The translations under genes and the position numbers were made by a program. Positions 47,714 through 60,684 of a stretch of DNA of 64,000 nucleotides are shown here, piece by piece. Below the pieces are notes generated by a model that worked only from the letters and a program-made list of their open reading frames with translations, had not been told where the DNA came from and made no database searches. Source of the stretch: Acanthochlamys bracteata (lineage: Eukaryota; Streptophyta; Magnoliopsida; Pandanales; Velloziaceae); the NCBI GenBank assembly GCA_019914995.1, contig CM034133.1:2480001-2544000 (forward strand), given 5' to 3'. The stretch's first letter is position 1. Each line of letters opens with the position of its first letter.

Positions 47714-50206
47714 TCATGGCGCCCTTGGATCTTTGAACCTCTCCTCTGAAGAAGGCCTGGTCTCTGAGTCAGACTGGCGGAGTTCCTCGATTTTTCTCAC
47801 AATTTGTTCCATCCTCGGCCTTTGATCTGAAGATCTCGCAACACATGCCATTGCAAGTTGAAGCATCTGCACCATGTCCTCTTCTATATTCTGATAACTC
47901 ATCAGCTCCACATCAAACACTTCAGCTGTCCACTCTTCTCGAACCATGGACTGTACCCATCTCGGAAGGTCCACAACATCATCACGGCCGGGTGATTGAA
48001 TAGGAGCCTTTCCAGTGAGCATCTCAAGGAGTAGCACACCAAAACTGTAAACATCCGATTTTTGAGTGTGCTTGCGGGTTTCCATTGTTTCAGGTGCACG
48101 GTAGCCCGCTATGTACCTAGAAGTGGTAGAAGGAGGATTCATGAGGGGTGCTAGGCCAAAATCGGAGATGCATGCTTCAATGTCCTGGTTAAGGAGGACA
48201 TTTGAGGCCTTAATGTTGCCATGAACAAACTTCCCACCAGATTCTGAGTGGATGCTAGCAATAGCACGTGCCGCTCCTAATGAGATCTTTACTCGTGTAT
48301 CCCAATCCAATGGAGTTCTCTCATTGTCCCGGTTTCCTGATCAAAATAAGTTGGGAGAAGATCGGTTTGTTTAGAAACTGCGAAACACAAACGCTAAGAA
48401 AATCAAGAAAGTGCAGTAAAGACATGAACGTGCAATTTGTGCACACGTGGATAATACTTAAAAGTCCTGATAGTATGGACATGGTCATCAGTCTTAACCA
48501 CTAAGCAGTATACCTAGTGAGATTCAAACTTATGGTTTGTCTTCAATAGAAGAACCACCATGCGGAACAATTTACCATGATAATGGTGAAACCATCAGTT
48601 GAATGCACATAGCTCTATCACTTGCTGTAGTTTCTGATATATGTAAGCAACAAGAAAAGCTACAATGTTCAAGGACTAATTTCCAAAAAGGCTTCCTCAG
48701 TGTGGGGCAATATAGAGGATTATGAACATCAGTCTGCATGTTAGTGGTCATTTTCAATGTAGAGTTAGTACTGCAAATGCATACAGAATTAATCACAAAG
48801 AGAAAGTAGAGTTAGTGCTGCAAATGCATACAGAATTAATTGCAAAGAGAAAGTAGAGTTAGTACTGCAAATGCATACAGAATTAATCGCATAGAGAAAG
48901 TTCAGAGAGACATACCATGCAATCGAGCCGAAAAGCTTCCATTAGGTAGATAATCATAAACAAGAAGCTTCTCGTCCTTTGAGTAGTAATAAGCACGTAG
49001 TGGAACCACATTGGGGTTTTGTCCTAACCTTCCTATGATCTCCATCTGCTGGTCAAACTCTTTCTTTCCCACAACAACTTCTTTTAGCCTCTTAACAACC
49101 ACTGCTGTGCCATCCTCAAGAACAGCTTTATATGATGTACCATAACTTCCCTTTCCAAGAACTTCAGCAGAAGCTCTGAGAAGATCATCCAAGTCAAAAT
49201 TATAAGAGCATCCTTCCTGGAAAGTGAGCTTACTCTTCTCAGCCTCTTGAACTCCACTGCTAAATACTTCTTTGCCCTTTTCACCTCTTCTACCAGTTGG
49301 TCCCTTTGCTTCAGATTTTCCACCTTCTCCTCTACCTCTGCTCCTCAAAATGCATAGTAACAGAATAACAGCAAGCAGCAGTAACAATACACCTCCAGCA
49401 ACAGCTATTGCCATTATGGCCTTCTTACTTAATCTTTTCCAGAAGCTCTTCTTATGCTTTGGCTCTGCTGCAGGAGGTGCCTGTGAAGTCAATGGTGAAG
49501 GAGAAGGTGCATTGCATAAAGTAAGAGGAGACCCGCAAAGGGAGGGATTACCTAAGAAAGAATCTTTAGGGAACTTTTGGAGAGAAGATGGTATAGATCC
49601 ATTGAGATTGTTGTAGCTAAGGTTTAGGTGCTTTAGTCTTGGAAGTTTAAGGTTAGAAATGGGGCCAATTAGAGAGTTATTTTGAAGATTTAGTGTTGTA
49701 AGCTGAGTCAAATTTTGTATCGCCGGAAGGATTTCTCCATGAAAGTTGTTATATGAGAGGTCAAGGAAATTGAGATCAGAAGAGAAAGAGCTAGGTACAT
49801 CACCAGACAAGTTGTTGTGTTGAAGATAGAGATTCTGCAAAGAGGGAAGTGAAGCAACGTCAGCAGGAAGGGCTCCCATAAGACGATTTGATCGCAAGCT
49901 TAATATTTGGAGAGCATCAAGCTTTCCGATAGTGTTAGGAGGAATTGGACCGAGGAGTCCAGCTCCAGGTAACCTGAGGCTAACCACATGCCTCTGGTCT
50001 GCTGAGCATCTGACTCCAACCCATGAGGAACAAACACCCATGTTGTTTCTCCAGTTAAGCTTCCGGCCATGAGGAACTTGACTGGCAAAGGCAAGGAGTG
50101 CTTGCTTGTCTGAGTTCAAATCAGCAGTTGCTGACTTGGAGAAGAAAGCCCAGGTGATCAGAAAAAGAAATGAGAAAGAGAAGTATCTACATATGCAGGA
50201 ACACAT
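47714..50206 (-). CDS. LRR receptor pseudokinase (LRR-III, At5g58300-like)
   Basis: Two exons: 50206-48916 and 48336-47714 (1914 nt, 637 aa). Signal peptide about 1-28; LRR N-cap [20 protein letters not shown]; about five LRRs ([32 protein letters not shown]); Pro-rich stalk; transmembrane helix about 263-287; kinase domain from about 350. Glycine loop [11 protein letters not shown] and VAIK-type Lys (VVVKRLK) are present. The catalytic HRD is HGN ([11 protein letters not shown]) while DFG is kept, so catalysis is expected to be absent or very weak, as in the family of probable inactive receptor kinases. Such proteins act as co-receptors or scaffolds. The leader is probably spliced, with a donor GATGCAG|GTGAG near 51475. 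The intron holds a 47-bp tandem repeat close to its donor. Confidence 0.93.
48759..48899. repeat. 47-bp tandem repeat, three copies
   Basis: Three head-to-tail copies of a 47-bp unit starting GTAGAGTTAGTACTGC at 48759, 48806 and 48853, differing at only a few positions. It lies in the intron of the LRR pseudokinase gene, ending 17 bp from the exon 1 boundary. A minisatellite likely to vary in copy number. Confidence 0.9.
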
Positions 50207-52472
50207 TGTGAGTTCTGGGAATGTAGAGGACTACACCAAGCAGAATCCCAGATGTGAACTATCACCAATCCATCCTTCCTGCAATGAATATCAATGGAAA
50301 ACACTAACCTCATGGCTTCATGCTCACAGTGACAGTACTAACAAATATAAAACAGATGAAAAACACAACTTCCTAGCTGTGGTACATGGAATGATGAAAA
50401 GCTTAAGCACTTTGGTGGGCATGAGAGAGAGAGAGAGAAATGGCAACCTGCCCCATGTTTGCCTTTAGATTAAGAAAGAAACCTATAGTTTTCAAAAGAA
50501 ATAATTAAATCTTAATAAAAATGTATGCATTTTCTACCTGTATAGTAATAAAAACAGACAAGTCAATGGGAAACTAACAACAAGAGCCATTTGAATTAGC
50601 TGAAGAATCCCATTTCAAACCGTACTCCAAATACTAAAGTCCAACGAGAGAAATCAAATGTTTATTATTTACATATGCATGGAAGCATTAACGAGCAAGC
50701 AGTCACTCTTTGTGTTAACTATTGCCAGTTGGGGGATCATGTTAGCTGTCACAGTTTATAAGTTCATCTGTTCAAATAAAGAACAAGAACAAGCTATCTG
50801 TGAGTTGTTTCTTATCTCTCACAGTGTTCAGCTGTTCTTATAATCAACTAAAAAGAAAAATAACTAGCTCCCAGAAAAGGTAGTTGGGTTACTCTCAAAG
50901 AAACTGACACTTGCCTTTATGTAGAAGAAATTTTAGGGAGAAAGAATACCAAACTTGAGCTAATAACCTTTAAATAACACCATAACGAAAAATAAACAAG
51001 AACAACAATGGCTACTACACATAAGAAACTTACATAGATTAGAAAAGAAAAAGAGAAGAGGGACCAAGTTCAGAACTTTCCATAAAGAAAAAAAAAGAAA
51101 AGAAAGCTGAAAAACCTTTGACCAAATTTTTGAAAGCATCAAAACCATATACATCACTGTTACTGTTATATACCCGACTACAGCAAGGATTACCAAACTA
51201 ATGCAATGTTAAGCAAAAAAGATCACACATAATGAAGTACCTAAAAGATTAGATAATAATATAAGATTTTTATCACAAAGTTTGATAAAGAAAAACCAGC
51301 CACAATAGTGTGCAGTTAATTAAGAAAGATAAGAGCTTGTATTATAAAACTTGACTAGAGAAATTTTAAGCCAGGCTGGAGGAGGGTATCGAAGAAACGC
51401 TTCCATCTAGGGGATAACACACGCTGAGTATAACTCGAAATAAATAAACAAACTACAGTAACTAAATCTCACCTGCATCGAAGAACACTACCGTGCCTTG
51501 CCCGTCTTCTTGCTAACAGATCTACAAATCTGAAACACATTACTAAAAATTCAACTCCCAAATTCGCGAAAACATGTACAAACGAATTATTTTCTGACTA
51601 CCAAACTCTAACCTGAAGAACTATGATGAGCATTTTAAGGCTTGAACAAGACATTTTGAAGAGCTAGCTCTGGATTTCAATCAATGGAGACAGTAGCGTG
51701 GAGCTCGTGATGCTTACTCCAGTAGAGACAAACTCAAAATTTTCCCTCTTTGGTTTCTCCGAAGACGTTTTTTTTTTAAAGGAACTCTTACCAAAATAGC
51801 AATACAGGCAAACCAATTCAATCTGTTACATCACCACCCAATCTACATCTACAAAGATTCACTGTTTCTAAAAATTCAATATTTGAGAAACAATGTTGGA
51901 AGCAATTATTCTTGAGATCTCAATAGCAAATCGATCTGTAGAGAAAAGAGAGAGAGAGAGGGAAGTGAGTGTGCTATTGTTGGTGTTGTTGTTCTAGAGA
52001 GAGAATCTGCCATTGATGGATTGGATCCGAAGCTCTGTAGAGAGAGTGGCCAGCAACAAGTGTGGCGACCGGCGGAAGCGTAGTTAAACTTATTTAAGTA
52101 GTTAATGGTTTGTTTTTAATTTTTTTGTCCGATGGTGACGTGCTTCATCCAAGAGTTCGGCGCGTGAGTATTACGGTCATGATCTTTGCGTAAGATCCAA
52201 ATAATAAAATGAACGGCTGAAGTTCGACCGCTAGTTTGAAGTTGCAGTATTGTTTAAGTAGGGATTCAATTCAATGTAGCAATAACTCCCTAATTAATAT
52301 ATTCTACTTCCAAAACTTCAAATATGTGTTAGTAATATGGTATCCTGTCAAACAGGAATAGCGTAGCGCTGCCTATGTGGCAGATTCTTTATTAGTTGTT
52401 TACAGATGGGACCCAGCCACTTGGGCATTGCCGGAAAGTCACGTACTCAGGGATGTATTATCGCCGTCTCGC
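50207..52472. other. LRR pseudokinase leader and promoter; SUFC-copy promoter
   Basis: The left part is the pseudokinase leader, with GA-rich runs at 50423-50440 and 51940-51965 and a probable leader intron with donor near 51475. The right part (about 52085-52472) is the upstream flank of the SUFC duplicate. No additional gene supported. Confidence 0.45.
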
Positions 52473-55400
52473 ATGATCCTCACTGAAAAGATGTTAGTAG
52501 TCTTTCTTTCTTTCAATCCACTCCCGTTACGTTTGTGTCTGATTCTCTCTACAACGGCGCCGGCGCGCTGTTACTCTCCATCATTCACTCCACCAACTCG
52601 TCTCTGCTTGAAGAATCGATATTCAACAGTGAAAGCGATGATGGATTCACCGGTGAGCAGTGACGATGCAAAGAACAGCATTTCGCAATCGAAGGTTTTG
52701 TTGGAAGTGAAAGGTCTCAAAGCTGTAATCGCCGAGTCAAAGCAGGAGATACTTCGTGGAGTAGATCTTACTATCCAACATGGCGAGGTTTTTATTCAAT
52801 TCTTTTCTAAATTGAAAAGAAAGAAAAAAGATTGCTCCTTTTTGGGGTTCTTGAATTTGAATTGTGATTATTTTAGTTGAATTATTGAACAGGTTCATGC
52901 TATTATGGGGAAGAATGGGTCAGGGAAGAGCACTCTATCCAAGGTATTAAAAAAGGAGATAAATTATTATTAGTATTGATTGGTTCTTTACATTATTTAA
53001 GAGATAACTTGTGTTATATTTCTTGTTTCTAGCTGTTGCTTTTTTCCCATATTCTTTGTGGAAAGACGTAGGAAGTTTGACTATTCTGGAACTAAATTCG
53101 TTGATTTCTTGAGCTGAAACCATAGAGAGTAGCTTTTGAATATTGCATGAACTCTCAACTCTGTTTAGTTGTTGTTTACGTTCTTTTGAGCTACTCCAGA
53201 GCGTAGAATTCAGGTTGTACTTTTCCCTGTTAGTTAATGACAGAGACTAGGTCATCCGAAGGTTGGTGTAAAGCTGCTGTCGTGTTTAATTCTTGAGAAA
53301 ACTGAATGCAATAGCTTTGAGCAGTCTACTTTCTGCACATTGATAAGCAATTTGGTGCAGGACACTGCTTTGCATTATGGGTTTAGTCTTGTACGTGGCC
53401 AATTGAAGATTCTTCCATCATATTCAGCATTCATATGCTTAGTTTATCGAGAAAGTTGGAGTTGTTCCTTGTTACTATTTATGCTTCTTGCTCAAGATTT
53501 TAAATTAGCCTATTTTTTCCAGGTGCTCGTTGGTCATCCAGACTATGAAGTTACAGAAGGTAGTGCTACATTTAAAGGTGAAAACTTGCTTGCATGGAAC
53601 CAGAGGAAAGTCACATGCTGGCCTTTTAATGAGTTTCCAGAAACCGGTCGAGATACCTGGAGTGAGCAACATTGATTTTCTGCTCATGGCATATAATGCT
53701 AGGAGGAAAAAGCTTGGTCAGCCAGAGAGGTCTCCAATTGAGGTTATCATAATTACACCTCTGTTTCTGTATGTGTCCTCCTTTGAGATGTCTCCGATTG
53801 AGTTCCTTTTGTACTTCTATAGCTTCGGAATTTTTATTTTAAAGTTTGCACCATTATTGTATGAAGATTTTTTTAATTTTGGGATGATAGGTTGCATGCT
53901 GATTATGATCTAATAGTTTGACCAGTTTGTCTGTGTATTTGTAAGTAACAGAGTCCTAAACATATGATAATATATACCGGATTTCTCCGCATATGAAAAT
54001 TTTGGCTATTACATTCTTAGTCAACTGACTTTGGAAGTGTTAACACACTTTTGAATGACAGGCCTTTTCCAAAAGTTGATAAATTGATGCACAGGACTTC
54101 ACACCTGAACATTTAATCATGCATTTGGTAAAATGTGAAGTACAAAATTTAGTCAACCTTTTATAAATCATTGTAATCATTATTCCTAGCTTTTGTTAAT
54201 ATGTTCAAGCAATTATAATGGGTACTCTCAGTAGCATATCTTACATTTGTGAAAAATGCTATGATCTTCTTAGCTATTCTCCTACGGATTTCTGTGATTG
54301 CTCAAGTTTAAAGGGTGATACATCTTGTTTCTGGCTTTTCATTTTCCCCTAAGTATGCTGAAACTTCTCCATGGAAATTGTTGTCTGTAGTATTTTTGCT
54401 AAGAAGCAAGAGATTCTTGTATTGAAATTCTTTGGGCATTTGTCTCCCAAACTGGAAGTTGTGAATTTGAACCCAATGTGTTTGGACAGAAATGTAAATG
54501 AAACCTTTAGTGATGGCAAAAAGATAAGAAATGAAAGTTTGCAGCTTGCGGTAATTGCTATGATATCTAACATGATCTCTGTAGGGTGATGTTTTCTGCT
54601 CCTTTTTTCCTCCGTTGTTTCTGATTGATGCCACAACTTTCTTAGTTGATATTGGCTCTAATGCTGCATGATTCTTACTATATGATAGAGGCTAGGTTTG
54701 AACAAACTCTCATTTCCAATTTGCGTCAGCCTTGAGTATATATTGAATTATTAAATTTGCAAAAACCTACCATATATAGCTCAACAGTGATTGGTGAGCT
54801 GATGCTTTTCTTTTTATTAGGTAGAACCATCTTGGTTCATATTGGAGGCCTCCCTTGTATCTCACCACCATGTTTTTCACCTTTCTCCTTCATCTTTTTT
54901 TGATTGTCGAACAGCTTTCACATGAAGGGATTTTCTTGCAACCACTGTGAAATTGTGAAAGTTTCCACTTCAGTCCAATTTCCTATCTAACACTAACTGA
55001 AGCTACTCTAAATTACCAGATGGCTCCTTCTGAGAAAACTTCGCCGAGAGCATCATCTTCGAAGGAGAATGCTAAGATGAAATAGAGAAACCCAAAGCAC
55101 CTCATGTCACCTCCAAAAAGCAAGTTGGATTCTTATCAAATTATCAAATTCATCTGAGAACCGAGTCAGCTGTAAAGGAGATTGAAGAAAATAACACTTT
55201 GGTTTTTATAGTTGACATACGGGCGGAACAAAAGAGTATTAAAGCAGCAGTTGAGAAAATGTGTGACGTTCAGATTAAGAGAGTGAACACCTCAGTTAGG
55301 CTAGATGGAAAAGGAAAGGCATTTGTGAAATTGGTTCCTCACATATGTGCTGCCGATGTATTTAACAACATTTATCTCAGTTAACTAATAGCAAAATGTC

Positions 55401-56667
55401 TTTGTCGTAAATCATTACCCATAGTACAAGCTGTAGTGCAGTTTTAATTTGGAATATCTTCTGAGATCATATTCTAGTGATGATTACCTTATAGTTGTAT
55501 TTTGCCTTTACGACAACGTTTGGCACTTCGGCCAATGCAAGTTGAGTTTTGTTGAGCACTTTGTAGATCCACTATGCAAATTCTGATCTCGTTGAGCTGA
55601 CATCTACTTCAAATATGTCTTGATAACAAATTTGTGCTCATGATGCAAGTCAAATTCTACATATTCGTTGTCTACAATCCTCCCTCTATACATGCAGCAG
55701 CAAATGTCTTTTTGGTACTTTAGCAAGGATAGTTGTTACCTTGGCATATTAATCAATCTGATGGTAGATGCCTTGCTAAATTATTGCCACAGTTCTTTCC
55801 CCTCTTAACTGTTATTGACCTTTTCATTTCTGCATTTGCACTTGTATCCAGGTTCTAGGGCCAGATTTGGCTATTTTGGATGAAACTGACTCAGGATTAG
55901 ATGTTGATGCACTTGAAGATGTTGCAAAAGCAGTAAATGTTTGATGTTAGAGACCTCAGTTTTGATGATCACTCATTACCAGCGCCTATTAAACTTTATC
56001 AAACCCAGTTTTATCCATAATGGTAAGTCTTGAGATATATACTAGGAGCATATATATGTATATGCCTTTGTTCCCCCAATTTGGTTGTGACAATAGGACA
56101 GCAAGTTATTAGTTCTTTATGGAGCCTTCCATTGTAGTTGATAATTCAGCTCTTTTCAGTTTGGCACTAATTAAACGATTCTGTATTCAGTCAATTTTCT
56201 TGAATTTTTATTCTGCTGATAACTTTTAGGATGTGGCTGTTTAGAAAGACAGTTAAGAACGATTTTTATTAGAATAATGCATGTAAGTTTCATCATTCAT
56301 TAGTGCTCGACCAAACTCCAAAGTTGTTCAAAAGTTCGTAGGGTTATCTGAAGCTGAAAGAGAAATTATTAAATGATTTTGCAGGGACGCGAATGTTGGT
56401 CCTTTTCTCCTCTTTTCATGTACATACAGAAGATTGCCAGCTATGCATAGCTCTTGGTTCATGTGATTTTTTAAACTCAGTATGGTTATTGTAAAGAATT
56501 ATGAAAGGCATTTTTGTGTCTATACATGGTTTTCTTCACTTGTATTTTTATGTTTGATGATATTTCAGGAAAATGGGAAGATCGTCAAAACAGGTGATTC
56601 TTCCTTAGCATAGCAACTTGAGTAGGAAGGATACAAAGCAATTTCAGCGGCTCAGTTGTGGAGGTAG
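52473..56667 (+). pseudogene. SUFC / ABCI6 Fe-S cluster ATPase, decayed duplicate
   Basis: A degraded copy of the plastid SufC-type ABC ATPase (ABCI6/NAP7), part of the SufBCD scaffold for Fe-S assembly. Recognisable exons: 52473-52787 (transit-like start, then VKGLKAVIAESKQEILRGV), 52893-52943 (Walker A GKNGSGKS), 53523-53742 ([19 protein letters not shown]...[13 protein letters not shown]), about 54430-54550 (SPKLEVVN...RNVNETFSDGKK), 55852-56022 (GPDLAILDETDSGLDVDAL, then ITHYQRLL), 56569-56667 (ENGKIVKTGDSSLA). Introns are retained, so it arose by DNA duplication, not retroposition. It is broken: frameshifts near 53595-53620 and 55940-55960, in-frame stops in the last exon, and the ABC signature FSGGE is changed to FSDGK. 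A short product from the first three exons remains possible. An RPL23A retrocopy lies in one intron. Confidence 0.88.
55020..55384 (+). pseudogene. RPL23A (uL23) processed pseudogene
   Basis: An intronless remnant of cytosolic ribosomal protein L23A inside an intron of the SUFC duplicate. It keeps the MAPSEK-like start, then RNPKH...SKLDSYQIIKF, SAVKEIEENNTLVFIVD and CDVQIKRVNTSVRLDGKGKAF. About 30-40 codons after the N-terminus are missing, with an early stop and frameshifts. The absence of introns points to retroposition; no poly(A) tail is visible, so it is probably old. A 61-codon stretch from 55199 is still open. Confidence 0.85.
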
Positions 56668-57516
56668 AAAATATTTTTCTTTGGCACAGATATGTATTGA
56701 CTGGTTAAGTTGAAACCTGATGTCAATACCACGCAACACTTCATGACCTTCCACAATTGAAAGTAACTTCTAAGATGTGGCAGAACAAATCAAAGTTGAG
56801 GATAGTGAGTCCAAGCAAATGTGCTGGGGAAACACCGAAACAACAACATGCTGCAGGAATAGCAGCCCCAACAATGTCAGATGGAATTTTATGCCCGTTT
56901 ATACAAAAGAACATAAAACTTTACCTCAGATTCTAAAGTGAACAGAAGCACTCACCTGCGGTTATTTCAAAGACATATTAACTTGCAGGTTCATAAGATC
57001 TACTTTTCATATGGACATGCCTTCCCATCTTGAACCTTCAGTAATGGCTGACATTTTATTCTAATTTTTACATGAATAGAGAATGTGTATCAATCTCATG
57101 GTCTTTTATGATTTGATGATCGATTGATGAACATAGTATCGTCTCTAAATGTGCAGCAATCTTTGTGAATGCCATCAAGTGGACAATTTTTTTGAAATTT
57201 CTTAAATAGTACACTACATTCATAGTTATATTGGTAATGCTGCATGAGAACATTGCCTGCTGTTATTTTGGCTGGAAAACCATTCCAAAATTTCCATGCA
57301 AGGTATCTGCTCCAGATTCAGATATCAACTGCTCCTCTGAGGCATTGTGTTACTAATCAGCTACTCATTTCAATAATACACCCAAGTCTTTCGAGATTAT
57401 ACAAATTTGATATTACAACATCAGAAGCACTCTTCACTCCAAAAACATATAAAGCATTGAATGGGCACTCAGGGTTATAAAACACCAAACCCATGGAGGC
57501 AACTGAACAGTATTTT
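56668..57516. other. 3' flanks, no gene
   Basis: AT-rich sequence between the SUFC remnant and the BPP-like stop codon, converging. No supported coding frame. Confidence 0.5.
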
Positions 57517-60500
57517 CTATAAAATACCAAATGGTTCAGGAAGCTGTTCAAACGGGTGATCAAAATCTGGGCTCTGGTCGGACTTATCTTCAACACTATG
57601 AAGCCAGTTCATGTTCCTTGAATCTTCTTTTAGTAATATTGTGTCATAACGATAGCTACCGCTAATATCTGGTTCGCTTGCCCTTGCAGCCAAGGACTCT
57701 CTGTCCGGAGACTTGGTTACACTATCCCCATTCTCAGACGCAGATCCGTTGCTTTCTCTAGAGGCCGTTCGACCATTTTCACTCATAGTACCAATACGGT
57801 TAGCCAAAGAAGGAATAGTCGGGTCAGACATGCGAAGTGGGCGGCTTTTAGAGGTGGAGTGAATACTTTGAGGAAACAGAGAAGCGCCACGGATGCCTCC
57901 AATGTTTTGTCGAATATCCTGATGCAAAAAACACATTTAGTAACTCAAGTTGCTAGCAAAGGTCGAATTGTTTGCAATGCATAGAATATAGGAAAGAAAT
58001 ACCATATGTCGGAGAGCCATGTCAAGTGACTTTTTTGAGATTGTCCTGCCAAACCCAGTGCTTTCTGTGGATGGCATGAGCTTTGCAGCCCTACGAACTG
58101 CTGTGTCCGGCGCTGAAGCCTTTTGGACATCAGGTGGCGCAGCCTCATGACCATTGCTGTGGGACCCAGCCTTTGGTGTGTTCTCAGGAAACCTCCCTCG
58201 AGAAACACTAGGTGAAGCTGACCTACGATTTGTACTCGGAGGAACTATCGGCTCAGAGTTAAGGTTTGAACGTACTGTCAACGCCATTCCAGGACGTGTC
58301 CTGCCAGCTGAAATAGCTCGTTCTGGTAACTTGGTTCTAAGATTTGGTGGTGCATCAAGAGGGAAATCAGGAGGAATAATAGGATGTACTGAAGCACGAG
58401 CACGTGGCGCTGGCGAGCTAGGACGTGATGCTGGCCCTGGGATTCTGCTGGACGTAGTTGATGCCAGCCCTACTGAGGATGAACGCACTGGAGCAGTAAC
58501 AACACTTGGGGCTGAAGCAGGAGTGCGGCGGGTTGGGGTGGAGGGTCTCGAGCTTGATCGCGAGGCCAGAGTACTTGAAACTGAACTTGAATTACTAGAG
58601 ATTTGAGGCCTGGACGTTGGGGTTGAGGGTCTAGATCTTTGTGCTGCTCCCGGCTTGTCAACAGTAGAGCTTCGGGTTGGCAAGGTTTTTGCAACAGCAG
58701 ACGAGGTTCTTGAAGGCACTGCACGGGCAGTAGGAGCAAGTGTCCTCGAAGAAGATGATGAGGTTGGGCGATTTCCAGGAGTTGAAGGCCTAGAAGTCAT
58801 GGATGTTGTGCTAGTATTAAGCATTGAAGCCCTATTGATGCCAGAGAAGTGGCTGGATGAATGTATTGAGGAGATAGAAGCTCGTGTCACAGAACTGCTT
58901 CTAGTTGGTCTAGTGGAGGGTCCATTATCCGATTGTGCCACAGAAAGCTGCAAGAGGAATAACACGCATACTTCTCAACCAGAAGCAGAAGTTTTGTATG
59001 CAAAGGACGCATAACTGGATAAAATATTTGCCGCTAATTATCAAATGAAAGAAAATAAAACCAAATTTCAAGTAGCCAAGTAACATGACTTGCATAAGGT
59101 ACACCCATCGACATAACTTCAAAAGATGAAACTCATATCAAAATTATAAGTCATAAAGTATGCATGTGGCAGTGGGTAAAACATTCCATAGAATTTGAAA
59201 TGTGCATAAAAGTGAACACCTAATGTTTCTATTAATAATCTACAAACTTGCAACAAGATCCAATTTTTAAAAATCAAGATGGCTGGCTTACCCTTGAAAC
59301 TTTTGATGTCAACGATGATCTAACATTGGAGCTGCTTCTCGCTGATGCTGAAGAAAACTGGTTTTCACTAGCTTCTGATGAGGAAAAGAGTGGCGTTCCA
59401 GGGGGTGTGAGAAGCCTATCAGGAAATGAAACAAATGAAAAATACTATTAAGTCATCAAAAGCGTCAGTTAGCACAACAACCAGTAGCATCAACAATCAG
59501 TAGCACAACAACCGCAGGAGGGATAGTGTTTGAATACAGAGTAAAGCATCTGACAAGTTTGTCGTAATTTTAGTTGATACGTAAACTAGTCCTCACTTGT
59601 TAGTTGGGACCTTTTACAGAAAATCGTCAATCTAATTCAACACCGTTCAGCATTATACTCATTGTAGAAACTTCCAAACTTTTGGATGCAACCATTTCTA
59701 TTTACATACGAAGCAAGAGTCTCTAAGGTTAGACAGTGAAATATGTCTTTAGGTCTCCAAGAACTACTTCGTATGTGTTGGTGAAGGAACAAGTCTTGTT
59801 TCTTAAGACATCAGCACAAGCATTATTAATTACCCGGCATCTGGCATTTAGCCTTTCAACAAAAAGTTAGGGCATATTGAACAGCATATATAATAACTTG
59901 AACAAAACAATGCAGCTACTCTAACTCCATCCATGCACTCCATGATGTATTAGAACTAAAACTTTGCTTATCATCTACCAAGAATCACTTGCTATCAGGA
60001 TGACGGTGGGAAGTTACACTTTCTTCCGAGAATTTTTTAAACTAATTACTACTGACGTGATGTACAAAACTTAGGTATAAGTCCAACCATTTTACACTCC
60101 ATTTAAACAAAATACAGAAACCAATTTCCAAAAGCATTACCTTTTACGAGTGCAGATAGCAATTCCACTCAAAAACACTAATTTACCAAGTAAATCCAAG
60201 ATTTAAGTTTAATCCAAACTTAGGACACTCTCAAACAGCTCAGAAACAAAACTTATGCAAAATTCGATAGAATTTTGAGCAATGCCAATTAATTACCAAT
60301 CATAGTCATGCTTCCCCGTCTCCGATGACAACAAATCATCCATGGGACGTCTCCCAATCTTCGACGATCCAATCAATAACCCTTCCGATTTCTCACCCGA
60401 ATCTGGCCCAAAAAATTTCACCAAACAAAATCATCAACAAACAAAAAGACCGACAACAACAACAGTGCAAGCAGAACCAACAAAGCATTACCAACGGATT

Positions 60501-60684
60501 CATCAGGAGAGCTAACAACTTGGCTTCTTCTCATTTTCGAGAAGAGATCAAGTCCTTCATCACCGTTATCCCTCTGAGGTACTCCACCACCGATATTCCT
60601 TCCCAATCTTCTCTGAGCTAACCCTGTCCCTACCGCCGGTGCCGCCGCCGCTGACGATGACTCCCGCCTCGGGATCCGGTTCAT
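57517..60684 (-). CDS. Basic proline/serine-rich microtubule protein (BPP-like)
   Basis: Five exons: 60684-60492, 60402-60297, 59415-59292, 58947-58003, 57918-57517 (1770 nt, 589 aa). The start is the ATG of MNRIPRRES; the frame upstream has no ATG. Conserved blocks of the family in order: GLDLFSKMRR, MDDLLSSETGKHDYDWLLTP, a Ser/Arg/Pro low-complexity core with repeated SRPSTP-type units (residues about 145-330), IIPPDFPLDAPPNLRTKLPE, and STESTGFGRTISKKSLDMA followed by LRHMDIRQ. Arabidopsis relatives (BASIC PROLINE-RICH PROTEINs, older name FLO11-like) bind microtubules and affect cell expansion. The basic Ser/Pro core is the probable microtubule-binding part. The first 60 or so residues are Ala/Ser/Arg-rich. 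Exact paralog not decided. Confidence 0.9.
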
